A program made the translations under genes and the position numbers. This document shows, one piece after another, positions 41,782-50,208 of a stretch of 64,000 nucleotides of DNA. Source of the stretch: Oscillospiraceae bacterium (lineage in GTDB: Bacteria > Bacillota > Clostridia > Oscillospirales > Oscillospiraceae); assembly GCA_017508045.1 (NCBI GenBank), contig JAFVZT010000002.1, positions 56,104 through 120,103 on the forward strand, in the 5' to 3' direction. The stretch's first letter is position 1, and every line of letters begins with the position of its first letter. Under the pieces are notes generated by a model. It was not told the DNA's origin, did not search any database, and saw only the letters and a list, made by a program, of their open reading frames with translations.

Positions 41782-42324
41782 TTAGACAGTAAAGTATTGC
41801 TTAAGGGGCGTCTTGCGGAGCAAAAAGTATACCGCCAAAAGCAAAAGCATATCCGGCACCATATATGCACCGTTATAAAGCGCGGAATACAGCCACGGGG
41901 TCGTCATAGTCATACCGAAAAAGCTTTCCGGCATATATTCTGCCCAAATGGTTGCCCCCACTACATAATGGACCAAAAACCGTGCCGCACAAGCAACGAC
42001 GGTTGCCACGCAGAAGCGCCCTTTAAACAGACCGGCTACACCCAAAACCGCGTAGGCAATGAGAAAATCTCCCAGAATGCTCTGCCAACCGATTGCGATA
42101 CCGCCTTCAAACAGCATTTGAAAGATTCCGTGGGTAAAGCTTACCAGCATACCCGGTCCAAAGCCCCAACGGACGCAGAAGATGATAATCGGCAGCATTG
42201 CAAAGTCGATACTGCCACCCCAGGGTAACTTGTACAGTGGCAGAAATCCTAAAATCTCCGCAACCGCAACGAGAATTGCTCCCTCCGCCAATGCGCGGAC
42301 AGAGTTGTGTGTTTTGTTTGCCAT
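41782..42324 (-). CDS. thiT: ThiT thiamine-binding S component of an ECF transporter
   Basis: 180 residues, six hydrophobic helices. SVRALAEGAILVAVAEIL, LPWGGSIDFAMLPIIIF and VRWGFGPGMLVSFTHGI are typical of ThiT, which binds thiamine and works with a shared EcfAA'T module (not in this window). Regulated by the TPP riboswitch immediately upstream, which independently supports the substrate. AGGAGG precedes the ATG. Confidence 0.95.
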   Translation of the reverse strand: MANKTHNSVRALAEGAILVAVAEILGFLPLYKLPWGGSIDFAMLPIIIFCVRWGFGPGMLVSFTHGIFQMLFEGGIAIGWQSILGDFLIAYAVLGVAGLFKGRFCVATVVACAARFLVHYVVGATIWAEYMPESFFGMTMTTPWLYSALYNGAYMVPDMLLLLAVYFLLRKTPLKQYFTV

Positions 42325-42346
42325 ATTGCAAACCTCCTAAAATAAA

Positions 42347-42386
42347 TTATCGCACTGCAAACCCGTCAAGGTGCGCAATGCGATAA
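42347..42386 (-). terminator. Riboswitch-controlled terminator ahead of thiT
   Basis: TTATCGCATTGC / GCAGTGCGATAA, a 12-bp stem with one G-T pair, followed by TTTATTTT and then the thiT ribosome binding site. Placed between the TPP aptamer and the gene, so it is the probable expression platform. Confidence 0.6.
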
Positions 42387-42401
42387 AAAATCCCATATGG
42401 C

Positions 42402-42492
42402 ATCTTTCCCTACGACGGTACTAACCGTATCAGGTTCACGGGTCTAAGGCGCATACGCCTAATCTCAGCCGGATTTGTCCGGCTCCCCGAAG
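42402..42492 (-). promoter_or_regulatory. TPP riboswitch (THI element)
   Basis: On the minus strand the conserved blocks occur in order: GGGGAGCC, GGCTGAGA, GACCCGTGAACCTGAT, GTTAGTACCG and CGTAGGGAAA. This is the thiamine pyrophosphate aptamer. It lies between its promoter and the thiT gene. Confidence 0.95.
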
Positions 42493-42518
42493 ATAGATTT
42501 GTGTTGCGATTTAAGGCC

Positions 42519-42546
42519 ATTATACAGAATTTCTAAAAATTGTCAA
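42519..42546 (-). promoter_or_regulatory. thiT promoter
   Basis: TTGACA, 16 bases, TATAAT on the minus strand. The -35 box contains the stop codon of the preceding HIT-family gene. Confidence 0.7.
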
Positions 42547-42884
42547 GCCATTTCCAAAGAAAGTGCCTTGCCGCCTAAAATATGAAAATGCAAATGATTT
42601 ACGGTTTGACCTGCATCAGAGCCGCAGTTGGATACCACCCGATAACCGCCTGTCAGCCCTTCTGCTTCGGCAATTGCGGGAATGACCTCAAAAATATGGG
42701 CAATTACATAGCTATTGTCTGTATCAATCTCCGCTACAGAGCCAATGTGCTTTTTGGGAATCACCAAAATATGGCTCGGTGCCTGGGGCGCAATATCCCG
42801 AAAAGCCAAAACAAATGTGTCCTCAAAGACCTTTGTGGAGGGAATGTCCCCATTTACAATTTTGCAAAACAAGCAATCATCCAT
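42543..42884 (-). CDS. HIT family protein (histidine triad hydrolase)
   Basis: 113 residues. Nucleoside phosphoramidase-type HINT protein: FCKIVNGDIPSTKVFED at the start and the triad NHLHFHILGG. Probably hydrolyses AMP-lysine-type or aminoacyl adenylate byproducts. Start at 42884 (MDDCLFC) has GGAGG upstream; a longer in-frame reading from 42956 overlaps the preceding gene. Follows the small export protein gene by 13 bases. Confidence 0.94.
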   Translation of the reverse strand: MDDCLFCKIVNGDIPSTKVFEDTFVLAFRDIAPQAPSHILVIPKKHIGSVAEIDTDNSYVIAHIFEVIPAIAEAEGLTGGYRVVSNCGSDAGQTVNHLHFHILGGKALSLEMA

Positions 42885-42897
42885 AATGAAACCTCCG

Positions 42898-43365
42898 TTA
42901 TATACTAAATAAGCTAAACACGCCGGTGCTGGCCACCGCCATAATAATGCCGGCAATTATCACACCTAGGCTGACAGACGCAACCGTAGATTTAAAGCCC
43001 ATATTCAGAAAGCTGGCACCCAATGCTCCGGTCCATGCGCCTGTTCCCGGCAGGGGGATACCAACAAAAAGCATCAGCGCTACAAATAATCCGCCCCGTC
43101 CCGCCGCTTTCACCAGCTTTTTTCCGGCGCGCTCACCCTTTTCCAGGCAGAAGGAAAAGAACTTGCCAATATACTTTTTATCTGCGCCCCAAATCAGCAC
43201 CTTCCGGGCAAAAAAGTAGATAATCGGAACCGGAAGTATGTTGCCGACAACACAGATAATATACGAAACAACCGGGTCTAAATCCATACCCAACGCCACA
43301 GGAATAGCACCGCGCAGCTCAATTAACGGCACCATAGAAATTAAAAACACCAAAATGTATTTCAT
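42898..43365 (-). CDS. Small multidrug export family (COG2426) membrane protein
   Basis: 155 residues, about four or five hydrophobic helices. MVPLIELRGAIPVALGMDL at the start and FVGIPLPGTGAWTGALGA are family signatures. Members are called putative small multidrug exporters but the substrate is not proven. Start at 43365 is preceded by GAAGGAG. Confidence 0.85.
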   Translation of the reverse strand: MKYILVFLISMVPLIELRGAIPVALGMDLDPVVSYIICVVGNILPVPIIYFFARKVLIWGADKKYIGKFFSFCLEKGERAGKKLVKAAGRGGLFVALMLFVGIPLPGTGAWTGALGASFLNMGFKSTVASVSLGVIIAGIIMAVASTGVFSLFSI

Positions 43366-43490
43366 CTGCAACTCCTTCACAGCTTACTGCCAGTGTACGT
43401 ACAACGAAAGTATTATACCGAATTTCCGGCTTTATTGCAACCCCTATATTTTTTCAGGATAGATTTTTGAAAATTCTAACTAATAATTTA

Positions 43491-43527
43491 GTGGGAGAAA
43501 TCAGGTATTTCCCGTAATTTCTCCCAC
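43491..43527. terminator. Hairpin downstream of the LCP gene
   Basis: GTGGGAGAAAT / ATTTCTCCCAC with a 15-base loop, about 35 bases beyond the LCP stop codon. Confidence 0.55.
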
Positions 43528-43562
43528 TATTTTAAACTTTTAAAAAGGCCGTTCGCCTTCTG

Positions 43563-45095
43563 TTATTTAGGTGCCTTCATATCCGCATCTGTCAGCTTGT
43601 GACCAACCATAACCCGTTCTATCAGATACTTGGCGTGGGCAACTTCTTCCAAATACGGATGCATCACATAAGACTTGTGACCGGGGGCGGAGTAGGTCGG
43701 CTCACTGCCGCCGGAGCCGGAAACAGAAAAGCTTTGAATATTCCAGCTTGCCATATCCCCCAGCTGCATTTTTACAAGGGTGCTGATTTCCTTTGTGGTA
43801 ATGCTTGTCCGGAACATGCCCTTAATGCCGGCCATGATTTCGGAATAGCCGGAAATGATGGTAGTTCCCGTTGTCATTTTTTCAATCAACGCCGTAATGA
43901 TCTTCATCTGGTTCTTACCGCGACCCCGATCGCCGCCGGATTGATGATACCGATCTCGGGCAAACGCCAAAGCACGGACGCCGTCCAGCTCAATCTCACC
44001 TTCATTAAAGAAATGCTCACCCACAGAAAACGCCTTGTCATTATAAACGGTGACGCCGCCCACAGCATCAACCAGCTTTTCAAAGCCGGTAAAGTTAATC
44101 TGGGCGTAGTAGGCAATGTCAACGCCGTAGAAATTTGCTAAGGTTTTTACGGAGTTCTTAATGCCGTATACACCGCAATTGGTAAGCTTGTCCAACTGCC
44201 CGTCTCCTGCAGGATTTGGTACATAGTAGTCCCGGGGCGTGTTTAAAAGCAAAATTTGCTTAGTAACGGGATTTACAACCACCATAATATTGACATCGCT
44301 TCTTTTGGTTTTCAGCGTCGTGCTGCGGGAATCGGAGCCGCTGATATACACAATAAACGGAGCCTCATTCACCGGTCCTTTCGGTATATCCGGCTGCTCC
44401 GGAGTTTCCGGCTCTTCCGGCTCCTCCGGCTGCTCCAAGGAATCAATGGGTATTGTATGCATAATGCGGGCATTTTGCAAAAAATCCTCATACCCTTCCT
44501 CCTCCATAAGCATAAACACTGCCGCGCCGTTCATAATCAACGCATCGGTCTTATGGGAAAACAGGGCATCTACCATATCCGAAAACTTCTCATGCTTTGT
44601 AAGAATGGGATATTTTTGTATCTTATCCTGAATGCGTGATATCACCTGTTCTGTATAAAATACATCGTAGTTTTCAACAATGGAGAAACGGTAGTTGCCC
44701 ATGGTGGACAGCTCAGTTTTTGTATCGTCCTTTCGGATGAAAATATAGATTTCTCCCTCGTCTGCCGTTTGGTTAAGCTCTACATCCGTTACCGCATGAA
44801 GTGTGGTGTATATGTCCGTGGCAACCTTAGATAACAATGCACAACCGCCGACAACCATCAACGCCAAAATGCAGGAAATAATTCTGCGTACCTTTCCCAC
44901 AGGCCTTTTCCCCCGCACAAAAAGCAGCAGTGCCGTTACCAAAATGGGAAAAAGCAGCACAGCCCCAAACAGGGCATAATACTTTTCCGGCAACAAGTCC
45001 AGCCGGAAAACAATCACAGCGGTGAATGCCTCCGCAGCCGCCTGCAGCAGCAGTACAAAAACAGATATAATAATCCAGACTATGTTCTTTTTCAT
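43563..45095 (-). CDS. LytR-CpsA-Psr (LCP) family cell-wall polymer ligase
   Basis: 510 residues. Three hydrophobic N-terminal helices (about 5-110), a periplasmic-side accessory region, a Pro/Glu-rich linker (PEEPEEPETPEQPDIPKG near 225-245), then the LCP domain. Catalytic features include GSDSRS, KRSDVNIMVVVNP, LNTPRDYYV and FARDRYHQSGGDRGRGKNQ. LCP enzymes attach teichoic acid or capsule to peptidoglycan, a link to the dlt-like system 5 kb away. Followed by a hairpin at 43491. Confidence 0.93.
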   Translation of the reverse strand: MKKNIVWIIISVFVLLLQAAAEAFTAVIVFRLDLLPEKYYALFGAVLLFPILVTALLLFVRGKRPVGKVRRIISCILALMVVGGCALLSKVATDIYTTLHAVTDVELNQTADEGEIYIFIRKDDTKTELSTMGNYRFSIVENYDVFYTEQVISRIQDKIQKYPILTKHEKFSDMVDALFSHKTDALIMNGAAVFMLMEEEGYEDFLQNARIMHTIPIDSLEQPEEPEEPETPEQPDIPKGPVNEAPFIVYISGSDSRSTTLKTKRSDVNIMVVVNPVTKQILLLNTPRDYYVPNPAGDGQLDKLTNCGVYGIKNSVKTLANFYGVDIAYYAQINFTGFEKLVDAVGGVTVYNDKAFSVGEHFFNEGEIELDGVRALAFARDRYHQSGGDRGRGKNQMKIITALIEKMTTGTTIISGYSEIMAGIKGMFRTSITTKEISTLVKMQLGDMASWNIQSFSVSGSGGSEPTYSAPGHKSYVMHPYLEEVAHAKYLIERVMVGHKLTDADMKAPK

Positions 45096-45177
45096 GGCAG
45101 CATCTCATTTCCTGTTTATCGGTATAGCTTATTATAACAGATAAATCCAGAAAAGTCTTCAAAAATTTTAAAAAAGT

Positions 45178-45203
45178 TTGCGCCTCCTGAAAAAGAGGCG
45201 CAA
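45178..45203 (-). terminator. metK terminator
   Basis: TTGCGCCTC / GAGGCGCAA with an 8-base loop, followed by a T-rich run on the minus strand, just after the metK stop codon. Confidence 0.8.
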
Positions 45204-45210
45204 TTTACAT

Positions 45211-46356
45211 TTAAATTTCTGCCAAATCCCGCAAAACATCGGCAAGATCCGTTGTCTCCCAAGGCAGATTTTCTACGCCAAAATGACCCTTCCGGGCAGT
45301 CTGGCTGTAAATCGGACTGCGCAGCTGCAGCTTGCGGATAATTCCGGCAGGGGTTAAATCGCAGGTCTTGCGCAAAAGAGCCGTCAGTTCTTCATCTGCC
45401 AGCTTTCCGGTGCCATAGCTGTCCACCCGGACAGACACAGGCTCTGCCACGCCAATGGCATAGGCCAGCTGCACCTGCACCTGGGTTGCAAGGCCGGCAG
45501 CTACCAGGTTCTTAGCCATATACCGGGCCATGTAAGCGCCGGAGCGATCTACCTTTGTGGGGTCCTTGCCGGAGAAGGCGCCGCCGCCGTGGGAGAAATA
45601 ACCGCCATAGGTGTCCACAATGATTTTTCTGCCGGTCAAGCCGGTATCGCCGTCGGGACCGCCGATGACGAATTTGCCGGTGGGATTAATGTGAATATGG
45701 GCAACCTTGTCCACATCAAAGCCGTACTGCTGCAGCACCGGGGCAATCACGCCCTCCCGGATATACCGGCGCAGCTGCCCGATTTCAAATTCCTCGGTGT
45801 GCATAACGGACACAACCACCGTATCAATGCCCACCACATTGTTGTTTTCGTCAAACTCCACAGACACCTGGGTCTTTCCGTCGGGGCGGAGCAAATCGTT
45901 GCTTTCCACGCACTGAGTCAGACGGTTGCTCAAAGCCCGGGACAGAGCAACGGGCAAAGGCATCAGTTCCGGTGTCTGGGTGCAGGCACCGCCAAACATC
46001 ATACCCTGGTCACCGGCGCCGCCAACCTCGTCGTTAGTACCCATAGCAATATCTGCAGACTGGGTATGTACCTTGCAGAGAATTTCCACAGTGTCCGCGC
46101 TGAAGCCGGTTTCGGCATGGGTATAGCCAATGCTGCGAATAACCTCCCGGGCAATCGCAGCATAATCTACCTGCGCCCGGGTGGTAATTTCACCGCAAAT
46201 CACGCAGAAATTGGTGGTAACCATAACCTCGCAGGCTACCCGGGAATTGGCATCCTGGGCAAGGCAAGCATCCAAAATGGCATCGGAGATGGCGTCTGCC
46301 ACCTTGTCCGGGTGTCCGCATGTAACACATTCGGAAGTAAACAGTCTTTTTTCCAT
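45211..46356 (-). CDS. metK: S-adenosylmethionine synthetase
   Basis: 381 residues. Makes SAM from methionine and ATP. Motifs: TSECVTCGHPDKVADAISDA, AMGTNDEVGGAGDQGMMFG, and GGGAFSGKDPTKVDRSGAY (P-loop-like). Usual bacterial start is MEKRLFTSE at 46356 behind AAAGGATC; an upstream in-frame reading would translate through the SAM riboswitch. Regulated by a SAM-I riboswitch. Confidence 0.97.
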   Translation of the reverse strand: MEKRLFTSECVTCGHPDKVADAISDAILDACLAQDANSRVACEVMVTTNFCVICGEITTRAQVDYAAIAREVIRSIGYTHAETGFSADTVEILCKVHTQSADIAMGTNDEVGGAGDQGMMFGGACTQTPELMPLPVALSRALSNRLTQCVESNDLLRPDGKTQVSVEFDENNNVVGIDTVVVSVMHTEEFEIGQLRRYIREGVIAPVLQQYGFDVDKVAHIHINPTGKFVIGGPDGDTGLTGRKIIVDTYGGYFSHGGGAFSGKDPTKVDRSGAYMARYMAKNLVAAGLATQVQVQLAYAIGVAEPVSVRVDSYGTGKLADEELTALLRKTCDLTPAGIIRKLQLRSPIYSQTARKGHFGVENLPWETTDLADVLRDLAEI

Positions 46357-46372
46357 AGCGATCCTTTCACGC

Positions 46373-46508
46373 AAAAAATACCGCACACCGAGGAAATCCG
46401 ATGTGCGCTCTATCGAATCCTCATCTTTCGTTGCCGCCGGATTTGGCACCTTGACTAAACAGGTTGCCGGGTTTCATCGGGCCGTTCCCTCCACCACTCT
46501 TGATAAGG
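46373..46508 (-). promoter_or_regulatory. SAM-I riboswitch (S-box) with terminator
   Basis: Conserved blocks on the minus strand: CTTATCAAGAG, GGTGGAGGGA, CGGCCCGATGAAACCCGGCA and GGTGCCAAATCC. A terminator helix (CGCACA...TGTGCG, then GTATTTTTT) ends the element just ahead of metK. SAM binding should terminate transcription. Confidence 0.95.
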
Positions 46509-46528
46509 CTAGTATGCAGTTCGTGTCT

Positions 46529-46556
46529 ATTTTACTCTATTTTCTTGGATTGTCAA
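46529..46556 (-). promoter_or_regulatory. metK promoter
   Basis: TTGACA, 16 bases, TAAAAT on the minus strand, upstream of the SAM-I element. Confidence 0.7.
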
Positions 46557-46599
46557 CAGTTTTTTGCGCTTTTTGAAAGAATTGTTCACAATTCCGGGA

Positions 46600-46628
46600 T
46601 AGACATTTTTGGAAAAAGCTGATATGAT
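46600..46628 (+). promoter_or_regulatory. Promoter of the rhomboid-like gene
   Basis: TAGACA, 17 bases, TATGAT on the plus strand, divergent from the metK promoter about 45 bases away. Confidence 0.55.
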
Positions 46629-46656
46629 AACTCCACTACGATTAGGAGATGAGCCT

Positions 46657-47514
46657 GTGAAAAAATTACGTAGCCGTTTCGAACGGTTTTGCTACAATAA
46701 CCGTACCAAGGGTATCCCCAATTTGATGCTCTATGTGACCTTAGGCAGCGCGGTTGTGTATGTTTTAAGTATGCTTGACAAAAGCAACACTCTGTATTAC
46801 GCCCTGTGCTTTAACCGTGAGCTTATTTTGCAGGGGCAGGTATGGCGGCTGTTTACCTATACCTTTACCTACGACGCAGGAAATGTCTTAATTACCGCCA
46901 TTGCCCTGTACTGCTATTACTCTCTGGGCAGTGCTATGGAAGCTGCCTGGGGCTCTCTGCGGTTTAATCTGTTTTACTTTTCCGGAATTGTTTTGATGGA
47001 CGCCTTTTGTATGATTTTCGGCGGTTGGGCAGACATCTATTATTTAAATCTAAGCCTGTTTTTGGGCTATGCAACCATGTACCCCGAGGCCAGATTTTTG
47101 CTTTTGTATATCATCCCGGTGAAGGCCTGGATTTTCGCCCTGGTAGATTTGGTTTTAACAGCTTACAGTGTCATTATGATGACAGCCTACGGTGCCTTCC
47201 CTTACAGCCTGTTCCCCCTGGTGGCAATCGGAAATTACTTCCTGTTCTTCGGCAAAGATGTGATTAATGTCTTCCCGATGGTTTGGCGGATAAAGCTGTC
47301 GGGTCTTTTTAAGAAAAAGAAAGCCTACGCGCCTCAGCAGCCCATCCAATTCCGCCCGGCAGCTGAAAAGCAGGAATACTACACCCATCGCTGCACCGTA
47401 TGTGGAAGAACCGACGTCTCCAATCCCGAGTTGGAGTTTCGGTACTGTTCCCGCTGTAACGGCTATTTTTGCTACTGTGAAGACCACATCAGCAACCATA
47501 CCCATGTACAATAA
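46657..47514 (+). CDS. Rhomboid-like membrane protein with C-terminal zinc ribbon
   Basis: 285 residues, about six transmembrane helices. QGQVWRLFTYTFTYDAGN matches the L1 loop region of rhomboids, but the expected G-x-S-G serine block is replaced (YYLNLSLFLGYAT), so it looks proteolytically inactive. The tail holds a zinc finger-like set: CTVCGRTDV, FRYCSRCNGYFCYCEDH. Start taken as GTG 46657 (VKKLRSRFERF) with AGGAGATG upstream; an ATG 16 codons earlier lacks one. Function not known; an inactive rhomboid might act as a membrane chaperone or adaptor. Confidence 0.8.
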   Translation: MKKLRSRFERFCYNNRTKGIPNLMLYVTLGSAVVYVLSMLDKSNTLYYALCFNRELILQGQVWRLFTYTFTYDAGNVLITAIALYCYYSLGSAMEAAWGSLRFNLFYFSGIVLMDAFCMIFGGWADIYYLNLSLFLGYATMYPEARFLLLYIIPVKAWIFALVDLVLTAYSVIMMTAYGAFPYSLFPLVAIGNYFLFFGKDVINVFPMVWRIKLSGLFKKKKAYAPQQPIQFRPAAEKQEYYTHRCTVCGRTDVSNPELEFRYCSRCNGYFCYCEDHISNHTHVQ

Positions 47515-47599
47515 CCAAAGAGGGCTGTTGCAATGTTTGTAGGGCCGGCCTCCCGGACGGTCCTAGCGGCACAATGACAATAAAATTTTTAAACACAAA

Positions 47600-47628
47600 G
47601 GGGCGCTGCAAAAGCAGCGCCCCCTTTT
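47600..47628 (+). terminator. Terminator after the rhomboid-like gene
   Basis: GGGGCGCTGC-AAAA-GCAGCGCCCC followed by CCTTTT. Between it and the gene lies a GC-rich stretch (GGGCCGGCCTCC, ~47552) reminiscent of dispersed intergenic repeats, not analysed further. Confidence 0.75.
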
Positions 47629-47729
47629 CCGTCATATGCGACAAAAAGCGGTAACGGGATTTGGTGATATATACAAAATTTAGAAAATGCAGCAAATATT
47701 GGAGGTTTTCCCCTTTCCGAAAAGAAGAT

Positions 47730-48725
47730 ATGGGGGTATACTTAAAGAAAAAGAGAAAAACCTGCCGAAAGGGTGATACCGATGCACACAAAAAACGAGG
47801 ACAGCAGAACCGTCCCCTCGTCCCTCTGTCTTATGGAAATCTGATAAAATCTCAGTCTATTAAGTTAACTTCCGACGCATCCAAACCTCGCCTTATTCAT
47901 GTAGGCGGTGGTTATGTAGAAGCAAAGTATGTACTCGCTCGAAAAACCGACTCTAACTACCGCGGGCTGCGAGTTGTTACATCGGTTTCTGTGAGTGTAG
48001 TCGAGGATAACACTTCGCTTGTTTTGGGTTTAATTGAAACAGGAGAATTGGTAGACCATGGGCGCGGTACGGGAACGTATGAAACAGGTGCATATAAGCG
48101 ACTGGAAAATGTTTCCCTAAACGGAGGGGCCTCTATTGCTGTTCCGGCTAATTTCCAAACCAATGTGATTAAGCTTGTGCCAAAGGTGAGTGGTACCTAC
48201 AGGCTATTATCTTTTAGTAACATCGGAGACCCGCATTTCCGCATCACAAACGCAACAACTGGTGCCGATGCTGTTCCTGCAACGGATGATATTGATGGAG
48301 CGAACAACCGAAATGCTATGCTTACAATCAACTTGACTGCTGGAAATGTTTATTATCTTGAAGCATTTCGTTATAATACACCCTACGACTACACTTTAAA
48401 AATGGGATATAACCCCGCGGCATCACATGAATTGACACTGGATAACCCCTATTCTATTACCACATCCAGCGACTCTTACCAGATGCTAAAATTTACACCC
48501 CCCACCTCCGGATACTATACATTTTCAACGAACAAAACATCGGGATATCCTCAGCTGTTTTTATTCAATGCCGTTGGTTCGTTGCTAGATAGTGATGATG
48601 ATAGCGGCGGTAATTTAAATGCATTATTTGAGTATCATCTAAGTCCGTGGAATACATATTATATTGCTGTGCAGGGATATAACGGAAACGCTGCAGCGTT
48701 CAGCATCACTGTCACGCAAAGCTAA
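47730..48725 (+). CDS. PPC-like repeat protein, probably a remnant or transferred surface protein
   Basis: About 331 residues from the first in-frame ATG; start not resolved. The last ~210 residues hold two beta-sandwich units like bacterial pre-peptidase C-terminal (PPC) domains: VIKLVPKVSGTYRLLSFSN, then LKFTPPTSGYYTFSTNKT, each with NVYYLEAF or NTYYIAVQGY. No signal peptide precedes them, odd for a secreted-type domain. A strong GGGTGATACC site points to an ATG at 47782 in another frame that stops after 20 codons. The region is AT-rich with codon use unlike its neighbours. A frameshifted or 5'-truncated gene is likely. Confidence 0.6.
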   Translation: MGVYLKKKRKTCRKGDTDAHKKRGQQNRPLVPLSYGNLIKSQSIKLTSDASKPRLIHVGGGYVEAKYVLARKTDSNYRGLRVVTSVSVSVVEDNTSLVLGLIETGELVDHGRGTGTYETGAYKRLENVSLNGGASIAVPANFQTNVIKLVPKVSGTYRLLSFSNIGDPHFRITNATTGADAVPATDDIDGANNRNAMLTINLTAGNVYYLEAFRYNTPYDYTLKMGYNPAASHELTLDNPYSITTSSDSYQMLKFTPPTSGYYTFSTNKTSGYPQLFLFNAVGSLLDSDDDSGGNLNALFEYHLSPWNTYYIAVQGYNGNAAAFSITVTQS

Positions 48726-48762
48726 CCCCCGGCTAAGTCTATCATTGAAAGGACGCTAATCT

Positions 48763-49176
48763 ATGAATGTAAAAAAAGACTTGCTAACCGTAGCAGCCGT
48801 ATTTTATGCAATCATGTATAGCATATTCTTGCTGTATAGAGGTTATATGTATGGTGACTCTAAGGTTTCATTCAATGAAAGCTTGTTCTACTTTGTTATG
48901 CTAGTTATGTATCTGATTTTGCTTGGAAGAAGCATGTTCTTAGTGAATACCCGCGTATACAGCGGAAGCTATTACAGGCTGGGAGGTTTTACCTTGGTCA
49001 ACAGCTGCTTGTCTTGGGGAATTAGGCTACTTGCACATTTCAAAGGGAGGCTGAATCCTGATACCCCTCTGCATATTTACATATATCCTGGCGCGATGTT
49101 TTTTTGCAGTGTTATAATTTTTGTTATTTACCTTGTTTGCGGCATAATGACGCATAAGGAAAACAATCTTGCATAA
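48763..49176 (+). CDS. Hypothetical four-helix membrane protein
   Basis: 137 residues, no family recognised. About four hydrophobic helices (for example LLTVAAVFYAIMYSIFLLY and YFVMLVMYLILLGRSMFLV) and a short polar C-terminus. Composition is AT-rich like the PPC-repeat gene 38 bases upstream, so both may have arrived together. A GAAAGGACG upstream of the ATG supports translation. Confidence 0.65.
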   Translation: MNVKKDLLTVAAVFYAIMYSIFLLYRGYMYGDSKVSFNESLFYFVMLVMYLILLGRSMFLVNTRVYSGSYYRLGGFTLVNSCLSWGIRLLAHFKGRLNPDTPLHIYIYPGAMFFCSVIIFVIYLVCGIMTHKENNLA

Positions 49177-49292
49177 TGCATCTTAGTTAACATAATTTCA
49201 AATTTTGCGATATTTAGCGGTGATTTGTTGTCGTTGCGAGGGAATGGTACTCCGTAAGACAGGCTAACAGTTAACGGTCAAGACCAAAAATA

Positions 49293-49409
49293 ACAAGATG
49301 GAAACTCCTGTATCCCTACTTCCAGTATTTACAGATTGATAAATCGTTGCAAAACGGTTACAATCATCTTGTCTTCGCGCGGTTCCGTGTTTCACGGAAC
49401 CGCCTTTTT
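49293..49409 (+). ncRNA. Possible structured RNA or regulatory hairpins
   Basis: The ~230 bases between the membrane protein gene and the deacetylase gene hold no gene. An outer stem ACAAGATG (49293) / CATCTTGT (49365) encloses a GNRA-capped hairpin ATCGTT-GCAA-AACGGT (49343-49358). A strong terminator follows (GCGGTTCCGTG / CACGGAACCGC, 49379-49403, then CTTTTT). A promoter-like TTGATA-17-TACAAT (49336-49364) lies inside it. Could be a small RNA; family unknown. Confidence 0.35.
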
Positions 49410-50154
49410 AATTGCTTACTTTATGGTGACAGCCGGGGCTGTCAGGCTCTAAAGGCAGAAAAGTGTAGCCGTTCTCCAGACCCCAGACAATAATATGCTC
49501 CACCGCGTTGACGCTGTGGCTTAAGGTGTCATGCTGCAAAACAACAGCGCAGTTTTTTCCGGAAACGCCCCGGACCACCTGCCGCAACACCTTTAAGGCG
49601 GTATTGGAATCGTTGGTGTCGCAGCTTGCCACATTCCAATCAAAATACTGAAGCCCCAAATCCTCCACCAGCTTTGTTAACCGGGTCATCAGCCCCGGGC
49701 TGTATTTTCTGCTGGCTGTGTTGGAGCTTCCTCCCGGGAACCGGAGCATGGTCGTGGTTATTCCTGTGTACTCATAAATCACCTGCTGCATCTGATATAA
49801 ATCATCCAAATAGGCATCTTCTCCGGCATAAAGCTGGGCGTAATTATGGGTCATGCTGTGGATACCGATGGCGTGTCCCTCCTGCGCAATTCGGGTAAGG
49901 GTGTCCACATATTTGGTATTCACCACAAAAAAGGTTGCCTTTACATCGTATTTTTTTAAAATATCCAAAAGCTTCGGTGTGTACTTTCCCGGGCCGTCGT
50001 CAAAGGTCAAGTAGATAATCTTTTCTTCCTCTTCCCCGTCACTGCTGCAGTTAATCAGCTCCACAGGCAGCTGCCGGGGCAGGGACACGGAAAACCACGC
50101 CGCAATAATCAAGCAATAAATAGAAAATACAAGTAAGGCTTTCTTCTTGCCCAT
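49408..50154 (-). CDS. Polysaccharide deacetylase (NodB domain), membrane-anchored
   Basis: 248 residues. One N-terminal transmembrane anchor, then a NodB/CE4 domain: YLTFDDGPGKYTP (catalytic Asp), GIHSMTHNYAQL (metal His pair), LRFPGGSSNT and FDWNVASCD. Removes acetyl groups from peptidoglycan or chitin-like sugars at the cell surface. Monocistronic. Confidence 0.92.
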   Translation of the reverse strand: MGKKKALLVFSIYCLIIAAWFSVSLPRQLPVELINCSSDGEEEEKIIYLTFDDGPGKYTPKLLDILKKYDVKATFFVVNTKYVDTLTRIAQEGHAIGIHSMTHNYAQLYAGEDAYLDDLYQMQQVIYEYTGITTTMLRFPGGSSNTASRKYSPGLMTRLTKLVEDLGLQYFDWNVASCDTNDSNTALKVLRQVVRGVSGKNCAVVLQHDTLSHSVNAVEHIIVWGLENGYTFLPLEPDSPGCHHKVSN

Positions 50155-50208
50155 AAAATTTACCCCCTGTATTATGTTATGTAATACAGGGGGTATGTTT
50201 ATATTGTC

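Noticed and set aside
14684-47800. GGTGATACCGATG[T/C]ACAC at 14693 and 47772 as ends of one mobile element
   Set aside because: Similarity stops after ~17 bases and both are good ribosome binding site plus ATG contexts, which is the simpler explanation.
49408-49412. The 49379 hairpin as terminator of the deacetylase gene
   Set aside because: The T run follows it on the plus strand only; on the minus strand it is followed by GCGAAGAC, so it serves a plus-strand transcript.
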